Shown here piece by piece: positions 17,014 through 26,062 of a DNA stretch of 53,895 nucleotides (positions are counted from its first letter, which is position 1; each line of letters begins with the position of its first letter). The notes under the pieces are model-generated. The model searched no databases, was not told the DNA's origin, and saw nothing but the letters and a program-made list of their open reading frames with translations. The position numbers and the translations under genes are program-made. The stretch comes from JAIYDQ01 sp031411055 (GTDB taxonomy: Bacteria; Planctomycetota; Planctomycetia; Pirellulales; Pirellulaceae): positions 1 through 53,895 of the forward strand of contig JANOAI010000489.1 in NCBI GenBank assembly GCA_031411055.1. The letters run 5' to 3'.

Positions 17014-17952
17014 ATGAAGTCATACGGGATCCCATTGAATGGACTTGTCTTGCTTTTGCTCGCGTCGTTCTTCGTTTTCTATCAACGGTCGAGAATATCC
17101 ACGCCCATCACTACCACGCTCAATCCAGTCGCGATCGATAACGATCAAGCGGTCAGGACGGATATAAAATCGACCGACGGCGACAATTCTTCGATTGAAA
17201 CTCCCAATGTGCCCCAGAACCAGGAGAAGTTGGACGTCCAGGTGGATGAACAGCTGGCCGAATTAATGTCGCTTGTTCAAGATAACACCTTTGAAATTCA
17301 ACAGCGAGAAATGCCGGCTTATTGGCGTCTTATGAGCATGGTTGGTCAAGCGACATTCAAATCGCTGAATGAAGACGCGCGTGATGACTTTGTCTTTAAC
17401 GACTTTTATCGACATACGGAAAAAAATCGCGGCGCACTTGCATCGATGTCCTTAAATGTTCGCAGCGTACAGAAGTACGCTGCCCAAGAAGGCAATGCAG
17501 CCAATGTCAAGGATCTTTATGAAGTTTGGGGTTGGTCGAACCAAAGCAAGGCCTGGTTGTATGTTTTCGTTACTCCCAACTTGCCAGCCGGGATTTCCGT
17601 CGGTGAGCATGTGCAACACCGAGTCCAGTTTGTTGGGTACTTCTTCAAGTTGCAGGCTTATCAACCAGCCCTGGCAAAGCCTGGCGACCGGCCGCTCGTG
17701 GCTCCACTTTTTATCGGACGATTTGAGCCCATCGACTCTCCCATCGTTGCTTTCGATTCCATGGACACCGTTCGATCGCTGGCACTGCTTGGTGTAGGAG
17801 CCATGCTGATTGTCAGCGTATTTATGTTTTTCAACGCGTCTCGATCACGTCGCATTCGAAAACACGCTTCCTCGGCACAAGCACAACCGTCGACGGAAGA
17901 CTTGAGTTGGCTCACGAACGAATCGAATGAAAATGAAAAGCCGGAATCATGA
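17014..17952 (+). CDS. Conserved membrane protein of unknown function in the ExbB/ExbD unit
   Basis: 312 residues. It has an N-terminal membrane segment (LNGLVLLLLASFFVFYQ), an Asp/Gln-rich linker, a soluble domain of about 180 residues and a second membrane helix near 260-280 (ALLGVGAMLIVSVFMFF), followed by a basic cytoplasmic tail. With two helices the middle domain should face the periplasm. The domain includes DLYEVWGWSNQSKAWLYVFVTPNLPAG and HRVQFVGYFFKLQAY, which look like a beta-rich fold. I do not recognise the family. The same strand and place after two ExbD genes suggest it is the periplasmic effector or regulator of that motor. The gap to the second ExbD is 234 bases, so a separate promoter is possible. 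Confidence 0.75.
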   Translation: MKSYGIPLNGLVLLLLASFFVFYQRSRISTPITTTLNPVAIDNDQAVRTDIKSTDGDNSSIETPNVPQNQEKLDVQVDEQLAELMSLVQDNTFEIQQREMPAYWRLMSMVGQATFKSLNEDARDDFVFNDFYRHTEKNRGALASMSLNVRSVQKYAAQEGNAANVKDLYEVWGWSNQSKAWLYVFVTPNLPAGISVGEHVQHRVQFVGYFFKLQAYQPALAKPGDRPLVAPLFIGRFEPIDSPIVAFDSMDTVRSLALLGVGAMLIVSVFMFFNASRSRRIRKHASSAQAQPSTEDLSWLTNESNENEKPES

Positions 17953-18032
17953 GCATACGACAGAGGTCAGAATGCTTTGGCGAAGCGCTTTTTTGCAAAC
18001 AGTTTGCAGTCGGCAGGCAACTGACGGTCGAT

Positions 18033-19238
18033 TTATCGAGCTTGTGCGTTCCAGCTCGAAACGGATTCTCCGACCGAGATGGATTCGATGGGGCGCTTGG
18101 CGGTTTGCACCGACGTCGGTTTTAACTTGAGAAAGTGCTTTTCGAAAGCATGGAAACTGATCCAAGCCAGAATGCATGTTATTCCAAACATCGTGTTTAT
18201 GTAGAGAAAGCCAGCGAGGGTCGGTTCTCGAACCAGTTCTGTCAGTGCTTGAACGTTGATCAACGGTGCGACTAAGACGATAAGCGGGAGTTGAAAAACG
18301 TACATGGCGTAGCTGTACTTGCCCAACCAACGCAGACTTGGACTACGAAAAAAGCTGGCGATTCGGGCGGTCGGTTTTGAACAAAGCAGTTGCCAGAGCA
18401 AAGCCGCCCACACGATCGGGCAAAGCGTATGCGGCAATGTAAGTAACCGCTTATCAAGCATGGCTGAAGCCACGCATAGTACGGCAGTCGGGACAATCGC
18501 TAGCCACAGCCAACCCATAGGCTTCTTGGCCGATGGAGCCTGAGATCGCAATAAAGCGATCGACGTTCCTAAGCAAAGTGCATCAAATCGGAACACCGAA
18601 AGAACTTCGACCGCTACGGACAAACTGTCAATGCTCGAGCACGCAATCCGACCGGCACCGATAAGTACGATCGTGGCAATCGATATCATCAACGCTCTGC
18701 GCGTCGATGCAAAGTAAATTACAACGGGCCATATAAAGTAGAAATGCTCCTCAACGGCCAGCGACCAAAAATGGTCGAGCGGTCCGAAGCACCAGGCATT
18801 CTCCAATGCCATTTTAAAATTCGAGAGATAGATCCACAGATAGAACTGCTTATCAACCGGCTTTTGGAACATCTCAACAGTTGGCCACAGCGTCGGGACA
18901 ATCCAAAGGAAGATGAACAGAGCTAAGAAGTAAAGTGGGAAAATCCTCAGCGAGCGTCGAATGAAAAAATGTTGAAAGTAGTGTGGACTATTTTTCGATT
19001 GAAGAAGAATAGACGTGATCAGAAAACCCGAGAGGACGAAGAATAAATCGACTCCCCGTTCACCCACACGGAAGCCTGCAATGGTTAACCAGGACGGCCA
19101 ATAGGTCGGATCGAGCTCTTTCGAAAATCGGTAAAGAGTAACGAGCAAAATTGCTAGCCCGCGAACGCCATCAAGCTCGACGCAGTGTTTTCCGGCTTTC
19201 CAGATTGGCTGGACTTCATCTTGATGGCTGTCGTTCAT
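18033..19238 (-). CDS. Acyltransferase 3 (OafA/NodX-type) membrane protein
   Basis: 401 residues with about ten hydrophobic segments. Members O-acylate sugars of surface polysaccharides. Seen are LDGVRGLAILLVTLYRF near residue 22, FFVLSGFLITSILL, RRSLRIFPLYFLALF, SLAVEEHFYFIWP and the C-terminal YSYAMYVFQLPL with ISFHAFEKHFLKL. At the place where most family members have a conserved His after the first motif (LVVLFH) this protein has YRF, which may change its chemistry. It stands alone, convergent with the ExbD unit, and its upstream region holds a large palindromic element. Confidence 0.9.
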   Translation of the reverse strand: MNDSHQDEVQPIWKAGKHCVELDGVRGLAILLVTLYRFSKELDPTYWPSWLTIAGFRVGERGVDLFFVLSGFLITSILLQSKNSPHYFQHFFIRRSLRIFPLYFLALFIFLWIVPTLWPTVEMFQKPVDKQFYLWIYLSNFKMALENAWCFGPLDHFWSLAVEEHFYFIWPVVIYFASTRRALMISIATIVLIGAGRIACSSIDSLSVAVEVLSVFRFDALCLGTSIALLRSQAPSAKKPMGWLWLAIVPTAVLCVASAMLDKRLLTLPHTLCPIVWAALLWQLLCSKPTARIASFFRSPSLRWLGKYSYAMYVFQLPLIVLVAPLINVQALTELVREPTLAGFLYINTMFGITCILAWISFHAFEKHFLKLKPTSVQTAKRPIESISVGESVSSWNAQAR

Positions 19239-19877
19239 ACCTCAATTCCTAGCCTTCTTCTGGCGGGATCGTTGCCTTGAATGAAGAAAACCGAGGAAAT
19301 CCCGGCAATTTTTCGTCGAACCGCCGTCATAATCGGTACCGTCGCATTTGCAGGCAGAAGCTAGCAGGACAGCGCCACTTTGGAATCGAAAATCGCCTGC
19401 TACCACGCTGGAGTACAGCCTTTAGAGTCGGTCCGGCTTACGCGTTACCTCGCCCACGTCTTCGTGGGAGAGGTTACCAATACCCAGTAAATTCAATCGT
19501 TCTAAGCCGGACCGTCTCTTAAGGCGCATTCTCCACCGAACACGAAAATGCGGCTAAAGCCTGGACTCCAGCGAAAAGTGGCGCTGTCCAGCTATTCAGG
19601 TTGGCCCAAGAATCAACGCTCGATGCAAGCTAAGTGATCCTGATATTGCCCAATTCAGATTTTCGGCGTGAAAAGAGTTTGGCAATTTACGGTCAGTATC
19701 CAGTACGAGGTCATTTCTGCCATCGACGAATTGATCATGTCCAATCAAAATGTAAGGAGGTTGCGGGATGAAATCTGACCGGCTTTGTTATCCGCTACCT
19801 CAGTCTTCTATCATTACTTTTGATAAGTAAACCTACTCAAACGAACTCACGGTCTGAAACAATAAGTTCTTTATCGA
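19239..19877. other. Long divergent intergenic region
   Basis: 639 bases between the acyltransferase and the RND adaptor, transcribed away from each other. The left half is occupied by a large nested palindrome (19359-19593). The right half (19600-19877) is A/T-richer and probably contains the efflux operon promoter. I see no gene. Confidence 0.5.
19359..19593. repeat. 235-bp four-tier nested palindrome
   Basis: Four successive inverted repeats share one centre. GGACAGCGCCACTTT (19367-19381) pairs perfectly with 19575-19589. Arms 19407-19425 and 19554-19572 match at 17 of 19. Arms 19424-19440 and 19503-19519 match at 16 of 17 (core GGTCCGGCTTA/TAAGCCGGACC). GTTACCTCGCCCACG pairs with CGTGGGAGAGGTTAC at 13 of 15 around TCTT. 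As RNA or DNA it would form one long interrupted hairpin or cruciform. It encodes nothing. Confidence 0.8.
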
Positions 19878-21332
19878 ATGCATTCGACCCTGCCTCCCCA
19901 AAGCAAATCTGAATCAGCCAAGAAAAAACTTCCTGGTTTGAGCAGTCCAAGCGAGAAGACCTTCGAGCGTTTCGCAGGCAATGCGGTTCCGCCGCGACGG
20001 CTACTTTCGTTGGCGTTCGTATGTGCTTTGGGAATCTTGATTGGGCTTGGCAGCGGATGGTGGCTTGCAAAGCGACAAATACAAGAACAAGAAAAAATCT
20101 CACTCGTCGCGGTTTCGGCAGCACAAAGCGCGGATACCGTTCCGATCAACGTAGACCAAATCGTCTATCGAAAAGTTCGCCGCCAGATTGATGCGATGGG
20201 GTCGGTATTTGCGTTCGAAGATTTGTCGATCGCAGCGAAGACGACTGGTCGTGTTGTAAAGATTCATAGCGATCTTGCGGACCGAATCTTGCCGGGGGCC
20301 CTCTTACTGGAAATCGATCCAACTGACTATCAACTTGCGGTGGCTCAATCGGAGCAAAGCCTGGAAGCAGAACGTGTGCGTTGGGGAGTTGGCGATCTCA
20401 AGGCCAGCGAAGTTGATATTTCTCGCATGCCGCTCGTCGTCACCTCACGACTGCGAGCCGACCTCGCAAAATCAAAGTTCATACGTTTCGAATCACTCCT
20501 GAAATCAAATTCGATTTCTCAGGATGACTATGAACAATCCAAGTCAGACAGCCTGGTTGCGGAATCGGAATGGGAAAATCAGCGACTGTTAGCGAGGTCC
20601 GCATTGGCATCCATTGGGCTTCGAGAAGCGGAACTGAATTCAAATCGGCAAAAACTCGTGGACACCAAAATCTTTGCGCCTACGCCAAGTGTCAAACTCA
20701 ATGCGCAAGACGAAGTCTATTCGGTTGCCCAGCGCATGGTTTCGGAGGGAACCATGGTTCGTCCGGGCGAGAATCTTTTTCGATTGGTCCTTGGTCAGAG
20801 TGTAAAGATCCATTTGCGGTTACAAGAACGCCATAGTCAGTCAGTACGGAAAGGTCAGCAAGTCGATATTGAAATTTCCTCCGCTGCCGATATCGTCCAG
20901 GGAGTGATCGATCGAGTAAGCCCAATCATCGATCCGACGACTCGAACCTTTATCATCGAAGTCTTGGTCGCGAATCATGCGTCGAAACTCAAGCCGGGTG
21001 GCTTCGTGAAGGCGAGGATTTTTACTGGTAAAGAAGAAAGCGTGCCAACCGTCCCTGTGATCGCCGTCGATTCCTTCGCTGGGCTCAACAAAATTTTTTC
21101 GATCGAAAATGACAAAGCGATAGAGCATTTAGTCCAATTGGGTATTCAAAGCGACGACTGGGTAGAAGTTGTGGAGCCCTTGCTTCAAGAGGGCGTTTAC
21201 ATTGCGACGAGTGCTCAGAGAATGCTTTCCAACGGTACCACCGTGCGCATCAAAAACGGCTCTAGCGCTGAGGAAACGCCGTCGAAGGGTAGTTCTCCGT
21301 CGCATCCAAAAAATCAGACGATAGAACCATGA
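19878..21332 (+). CDS. RND efflux periplasmic adaptor (HlyD/MFP family)
   Basis: 484 residues. It links an inner-membrane RND pump to an outer-membrane channel. It has a 45-residue basic N-terminus, one membrane helix (LLSLAFVCALGILIGLGSGW) and the adaptor domains: VFAFEDLSIAAKTTGRVVKIH starts the split lipoyl domain, a helical hairpin spans about 150-255, and VSPIIDPTTRTFIIEVLV lies in the beta-barrel. It ends in a Ser/Pro-rich tail. Its stop overlaps the start of the pump gene (ATGA), so they are translationally coupled. I see no outer-membrane TolC-type gene here. Confidence 0.93.
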   Translation: MHSTLPPQSKSESAKKKLPGLSSPSEKTFERFAGNAVPPRRLLSLAFVCALGILIGLGSGWWLAKRQIQEQEKISLVAVSAAQSADTVPINVDQIVYRKVRRQIDAMGSVFAFEDLSIAAKTTGRVVKIHSDLADRILPGALLLEIDPTDYQLAVAQSEQSLEAERVRWGVGDLKASEVDISRMPLVVTSRLRADLAKSKFIRFESLLKSNSISQDDYEQSKSDSLVAESEWENQRLLARSALASIGLREAELNSNRQKLVDTKIFAPTPSVKLNAQDEVYSVAQRMVSEGTMVRPGENLFRLVLGQSVKIHLRLQERHSQSVRKGQQVDIEISSAADIVQGVIDRVSPIIDPTTRTFIIEVLVANHASKLKPGGFVKARIFTGKEESVPTVPVIAVDSFAGLNKIFSIENDKAIEHLVQLGIQSDDWVEVVEPLLQEGVYIATSAQRMLSNGTTVRIKNGSSAEETPSKGSSPSHPKNQTIEP

Positions 21333-24300
21333 CTCTATCGGACGTTTGTATTCGGCGGCCAGTCTTTACCTGGGTGCTCATCGCCGTTCCTGTTGTGCTT
21401 GGCATTGTCTCCTACTTGGAGTTGAGCGTCGACTTATTTCCGAAAGTCGATTTCCCAGTCATCGCTATTTCTGCAGCCCTCCCAGGCGCGAGCGTCGAAG
21501 AGATGGAGTCGACGGTTACGAAGCCGCTTGAAGAGGTGATTAACACGATCTCGGGGATCGACGAACTTCGCTCGATCACTCGTGAAGGTTCTTCCACCGT
21601 CATCGTTCGGTTCGTTCTGGATAAAAGCGGGGATGTGGGAGCTCAGGAGGCTCGCGACAAAATTTCGTCGATCATTCGGTCACTTCCGGAGGGTATGGAT
21701 GTTCCCATTGTCAACAAATTCGATCTCGACGCCGCGCCGATCATTACGATTGGCGTCTCGGGTAATCGAGACCTTCAAGAAGTAACTGAGATTGCGAGAC
21801 GGTTGATTCAAGAACCGCTTCAAACGGTGGCTGGCATTGGCAATGTCTTTTTGACGGGTGGTCGAAGTCGAGCAATCAACGTTCGAATTAATATGGAACG
21901 TCTTCGTGCTTATAACGTTTCGATTGAGGAGGTTCGAATTGCGTTAGCGTCGCAAAACGTCGAATCACCAGGCGGTATTGTCGACCAAGGGCAGCGTGAG
22001 CTCATTCTTCGGACATTGGGGCGAATTGAGAAGTCGGAGAGATTCAATGACCTGATTGTTGCAAACCGAGACGGCGTTTCCATTCGAATTCGCGATATTG
22101 GTGTCGCGGAAGACACGTTCGAAGTACCGCGTGGACTTAGCCGCATGAACGGAAAAAATGCGGTTAGCCTTTTCGTTCAAAAACAGTCTGGCACCAACAC
22201 TGTTGCCATTTCTGAAGCGGTCGAAGCGAGAATCAATCGAATCCGGCCAACGTTGCCACGGGATATTCAGGTTGAAACGATCCAAGACCAAGCTCGATTC
22301 ATTCGAAAATCGATGGACGAGGTAAAGTTCCATTTGTTATTAGCAGCCGTCCTCGTCGGCGGCACGATTCTGCTTTTCATCCGAGATTGGCGGACAACGG
22401 TTATCGCGACACTCGCTATTCCGACTTCGATTGTGCCAACGTTTTTGTTCATGCAAGTGATGGATTTCTCACTGAACAATATCACCATGCTGGGATTAGT
22501 TCTAGCGATCGGGATTGTCATTGACGATGCGGTCGTCGTTCATGAGAACATCTTTCGACATATGGAAGAAGACGGTTTGGATGCCATGACCGCTTCGAAG
22601 CTTGGAACCAAGGAGATTGCCCTCGCCGTCTTGGCAACTAGCCTTTCCTTGGTTGTGATTTTTGTCCCAGTCGCGTTCATGGGGGGCATGGTCGGACGAT
22701 TTTTTAGCAGCTTCGGGTTAACAGTCGCCTTCGCCATCCTGATGAGTTTATTTGTTTCGTTTACTTTAACGCCGATGCTTTGTTCGCGATTTCTGAAGCT
22801 CGAACCGGCAACATTGGGTCAGCCCAAATCGAAATCGGGCTGGATCTATCAATGGTTTGACTATGTCTACGGTGTGTGCCTTCGCTGGGCGCTAAAGTAT
22901 CGCTGGGGAACGGTCGCAATTTGTCTACTCGTCGTCGCGGCAACCGTCCCAATCGCGATGAACTTGGGGGCGAATTTAGTGCCCCGTGACGATCAAAGTG
23001 AATTTCAAGTCGGCTTTATTACTCCGGAAGGTTACACACTCGATCGAACCAACAAACTCATTACCGAAATTGAAGATCGAATGGCCGACTTGCCAGGCGT
23101 CACCAGTCGATTCGTTTCGATTGGAGAAAGCGGTGGTGTAAAGGGGCAAGGCGACGTCACGCGTGGTTCGATCTACCTTCGACTTTGTGAGCTCGAAGAT
23201 CGATCCTTTACTCAATTTGAATTGATGCGACATGCACGGCAAATATTGTTGGATTACCCAGAGCTAAGAACATCCGTATCCGATGTGTCGGCGATCGGTG
23301 GTGGCGCGAACGGTGATAGCCGCATATTTCAAATCAGTCTCCAAGGTCCTGAAATCGAGAAACTCGCAGAGTACGCCGATACATTGACGAGCAAGCTTCG
23401 AAAGCTTCCCGGATTGGTGGATGTCGATTCGACGCTTTCCATGCGAAAGCCCGAAATTCAAGTTCACATCGATCGCGAGCGCGCGATGGACCTTGGAATT
23501 CCGGTTCAAACACTCGCAAACACACTTCGGATTCTCGTGGGTGGTCAAATTGTTTCGACCTTTAAGGATGATTCTGAACAGTACGATGTCTGGCTGAGAG
23601 CCGATAAACCTTTTCGCGCCAGTCAGCGAGAACTGGAGTCACTATCGATTCCATCGCCCAAGGTGGGCCAAGTTGAATTGACGAGCCTTGCAAGACTATC
23701 CGAGCAACAAGGGCCGACACAGATCGATCGCTTGAATCGGCAACGAACGGTTACGATGATGGCCCATCCCGATGAAGTTTCACTGAACGACGCAGTAAAC
23801 TATACAGATCGCGTGATTGCCGAAATGAACTTGCCGCCTGAGTACCAGCGCGTCTTCGGAGGGCAAGCGGATTTACTGGCTGAAACCGCCTATTACTTTA
23901 TGGTCGCGTTGGCCCTCAGCACGACCTTCATGTACCTCATTTTGGCGGCTCAATTCGAAAGCTGGATCCACCCTATAAGCATTTTGATCGCACTTCCGAT
24001 TACGATTCCATTCGGCTTGCTTTCACTCCTCTTGTTTAAGACGCCCATGGATCTTTACGCCATGTTTGGCCTCTTCATGCTCATTGGAATTGTGAAGAAA
24101 AATGGCATTCTTCAGGTAGACAAGACCAACGAGTTGCGTCGCAATGGGATGACCGATCGAACTCAAGCTATTCTCGAAGCAAACCATACGCGTCTTCGAC
24201 CGATACTGATGACGACCGTGATGCTCATGGCAGCCATGGTTCCAATCGCATTGGGTACGGGGCCTGGAGCCAGTGCGCGCGCAAGTATGGCCAAGGTAAT

Positions 24301-24403
24301 TATCGGTGGTCAAGCTTTATCGCTCTTGATTTCGCTCGTCGCGACCCCAGTCGCCTATTCCATTTGGGATGATCTCAAGCTTTGGCTTCGAAGATCGACC
24401 TAA
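21329..24403 (+). CDS. RND efflux pump (AcrB/MexB/CzcA superfamily)
   Basis: 1024 residues, the full RND length. It is a proton-driven trimeric exporter with twelve membrane helices. The start SDVCIRRPVFTWVLIAVPVV is the usual cytoplasmic and TM1 region. GASVEEMESTVTKPLEEVIN is in the first porter loop. GIVIDDAVVVHENIFRH contains the two TM4 aspartates of the proton relay. The charge around the relay and the absence of a CzcA heavy-metal signature favour a hydrophobe/drug-type pump over a metal pump, but substrate is open. It ends with YSIWDDLKLWLRRS. It is coupled to the adaptor by a 4-base overlap. Confidence 0.95.
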   Translation: MTLSDVCIRRPVFTWVLIAVPVVLGIVSYLELSVDLFPKVDFPVIAISAALPGASVEEMESTVTKPLEEVINTISGIDELRSITREGSSTVIVRFVLDKSGDVGAQEARDKISSIIRSLPEGMDVPIVNKFDLDAAPIITIGVSGNRDLQEVTEIARRLIQEPLQTVAGIGNVFLTGGRSRAINVRINMERLRAYNVSIEEVRIALASQNVESPGGIVDQGQRELILRTLGRIEKSERFNDLIVANRDGVSIRIRDIGVAEDTFEVPRGLSRMNGKNAVSLFVQKQSGTNTVAISEAVEARINRIRPTLPRDIQVETIQDQARFIRKSMDEVKFHLLLAAVLVGGTILLFIRDWRTTVIATLAIPTSIVPTFLFMQVMDFSLNNITMLGLVLAIGIVIDDAVVVHENIFRHMEEDGLDAMTASKLGTKEIALAVLATSLSLVVIFVPVAFMGGMVGRFFSSFGLTVAFAILMSLFVSFTLTPMLCSRFLKLEPATLGQPKSKSGWIYQWFDYVYGVCLRWALKYRWGTVAICLLVVAATVPIAMNLGANLVPRDDQSEFQVGFITPEGYTLDRTNKLITEIEDRMADLPGVTSRFVSIGESGGVKGQGDVTRGSIYLRLCELEDRSFTQFELMRHARQILLDYPELRTSVSDVSAIGGGANGDSRIFQISLQGPEIEKLAEYADTLTSKLRKLPGLVDVDSTLSMRKPEIQVHIDRERAMDLGIPVQTLANTLRILVGGQIVSTFKDDSEQYDVWLRADKPFRASQRELESLSIPSPKVGQVELTSLARLSEQQGPTQIDRLNRQRTVTMMAHPDEVSLNDAVNYTDRVIAEMNLPPEYQRVFGGQADLLAETAYYFMVALALSTTFMYLILAAQFESWIHPISILIALPITIPFGLLSLLLFKTPMDLYAMFGLFMLIGIVKKNGILQVDKTNELRRNGMTDRTQAILEANHTRLRPILMTTVMLMAAMVPIALGTGPGASARASMAKVIIGGQALSLLISLVATPVAYSIWDDLKLWLRRST

Positions 24404-24507
24404 ACATCTGCTTTTTTCAACGACGTCTTGCGCGACGCACATCGGCTGGCTTTGAGTTGCTAGAATGGGGCCCGAACCATTTTTTGACATCGCATTAGGA
24501 CATCGTC

Positions 24508-25917
24508 ATGCCAAAAGTCAGCCAAGCCGCAACGGCCCTGGGCAAAGTTCCGCCGAAACGCTTTGGATCCGTAACTCCACTCCCTATCCGATTTGCTTTA
24601 TTCGGATTAGTCATCGCATTAACGATCGTCGCCTATCTGCTTGCTCCCACCATTGGACCTCGAGGACAGGCCATGATTGGGATCGTGACGTTCTTGATCC
24701 TGGCGGCTGCCATGAGCGCTGACCTCAAATCGGTAAGCTTGAAAACACTTGGATGGGGGATCGCAATTCAAGTTTTATTAGCCATTGCCGTGACTCGATC
24801 GGTGCATGTGCAATCCTTTTTTCAAATGATTGGAAACGGTATCAAGGTCTTGATCGATTGTTCTGATCACGGGGCGGCATTTGTATTTGGATCACTCTCC
24901 AAAGTGGATGGTCCGTCTGGATTCATCTTTGCCTTCAAAGCATTGCCGCCGATCATTTTTGTTTCGGCATTCTTTAGCGTCCTCTACTACTTTGGTGTGC
25001 TGCAACTGATTGTGAAAGCCTTTGCCTGGGTCATGCAGTTTTTAATGGGGACATCGGGGGCGGAAACACTATCTGTTTCGGCCAACGTTTTTATGGGGCA
25101 AACGGAAGCACCTTTGATCGTCAAACCATTCGTCGCAAAGATGACACAGTCTGAACTGTTGACCATGATGGCCAGCGGTATGGCACACATTTCGGGTGGC
25201 ATGATGGCGGTTTACATTAGCTATGGTGCCGATCCTGTCTCCATTTTGTGCACATGCGTCATGGCTTGCCCGTGCAGCTTGTATTTAGCGAAACTGGTCA
25301 TCCCGGAAACAGAAAAGCCAGAGACGCTCAATAGTTCGGAAATCGTGGTCCCTCGAGTGCATGAGAATCCGATTGATGCGGCCGCATCGGGAGTCAAGGA
25401 CGGCTTGATGTTGGCATTAAATGTTGCTGCGATGCTCATTGGCTTTCTAGCATTTATCGCGTTGTTTGATTCCATGATCGCAGGTATCAAGCCACTTTTG
25501 CTCAGCATGAGTTTTCCCAGTCGCTGGCTGGATTGGATTCCGAATGATCTCTCGCTGTCAGGTATTCTGGGGACGATTTTTCAGCCTGTTGCTATGTTGC
25601 TTGGCGTTCCGCTTGCAGAAACCCCACAAGTCGGAAGCCTCTTGGGAATCAAACTCGCAGCCAATGAGCATGTGGCCTATGTCACCTTGACTAAGAATGT
25701 GGACTATGCAGGTTTGTCGGATCGATCCAAGTTGCTTGCCGTCTATGCGCTAACGGGCTTTGCCAATTTTTCGTCGATTGGAATTCAGCTTGGAGGAATT
25801 GGCGCATTAGCCCCCGAACGACGCGCCGATCTCGCGAGGCTTGGGCTGACCGCTTTGTTTGTCGGGTTTTTAGCAACTCTCCTGAACGCAGCCGTCGCTG
25901 GCTTGCTTCTACCTTAG
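24508..25917 (+). CDS. Concentrative nucleoside transporter (NupC/CNT family)
   Basis: 469 residues with about ten hydrophobic segments. CNT proteins import nucleosides with Na+ or H+. Family marks are NVFMGQTEAPLIVKPFV, TMMASGMAHISGGMMAVYI and, late in the protein, GIKLAANEHVAYVTL, corresponding to the GTKLVLNEFVAY signature. FSSIGIQLGGIGALAPERR near the end is also typical. Length exceeds NupC (about 400) because of an N-terminal extension with extra helices, as in longer CNT members. It begins 105 bases after the RND gene and starts the transporter-rich region. Confidence 0.93.
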   Translation: MPKVSQAATALGKVPPKRFGSVTPLPIRFALFGLVIALTIVAYLLAPTIGPRGQAMIGIVTFLILAAAMSADLKSVSLKTLGWGIAIQVLLAIAVTRSVHVQSFFQMIGNGIKVLIDCSDHGAAFVFGSLSKVDGPSGFIFAFKALPPIIFVSAFFSVLYYFGVLQLIVKAFAWVMQFLMGTSGAETLSVSANVFMGQTEAPLIVKPFVAKMTQSELLTMMASGMAHISGGMMAVYISYGADPVSILCTCVMACPCSLYLAKLVIPETEKPETLNSSEIVVPRVHENPIDAAASGVKDGLMLALNVAAMLIGFLAFIALFDSMIAGIKPLLLSMSFPSRWLDWIPNDLSLSGILGTIFQPVAMLLGVPLAETPQVGSLLGIKLAANEHVAYVTLTKNVDYAGLSDRSKLLAVYALTGFANFSSIGIQLGGIGALAPERRADLARLGLTALFVGFLATLLNAAVAGLLLP

Positions 25918-26062
25918 CATCTGGCACCCATCGATAAAATCTCCGGGCTTTCGGAAGAATTGATCTCAAAATGCAGTCGCTCGTCTCGCGAATGATGAAT
26001 TCGTTGTTACCATTTCGTAGGTAGAAGGCAGACCATAGCTCCTCCCACAAAGTTTTTCGACG

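Noticed and set aside
16854..17141. Plus-strand 95-codon frame overlapping the 17014 gene
   Set aside because: It overlaps a clearly better frame with two membrane helices and has no content of its own.
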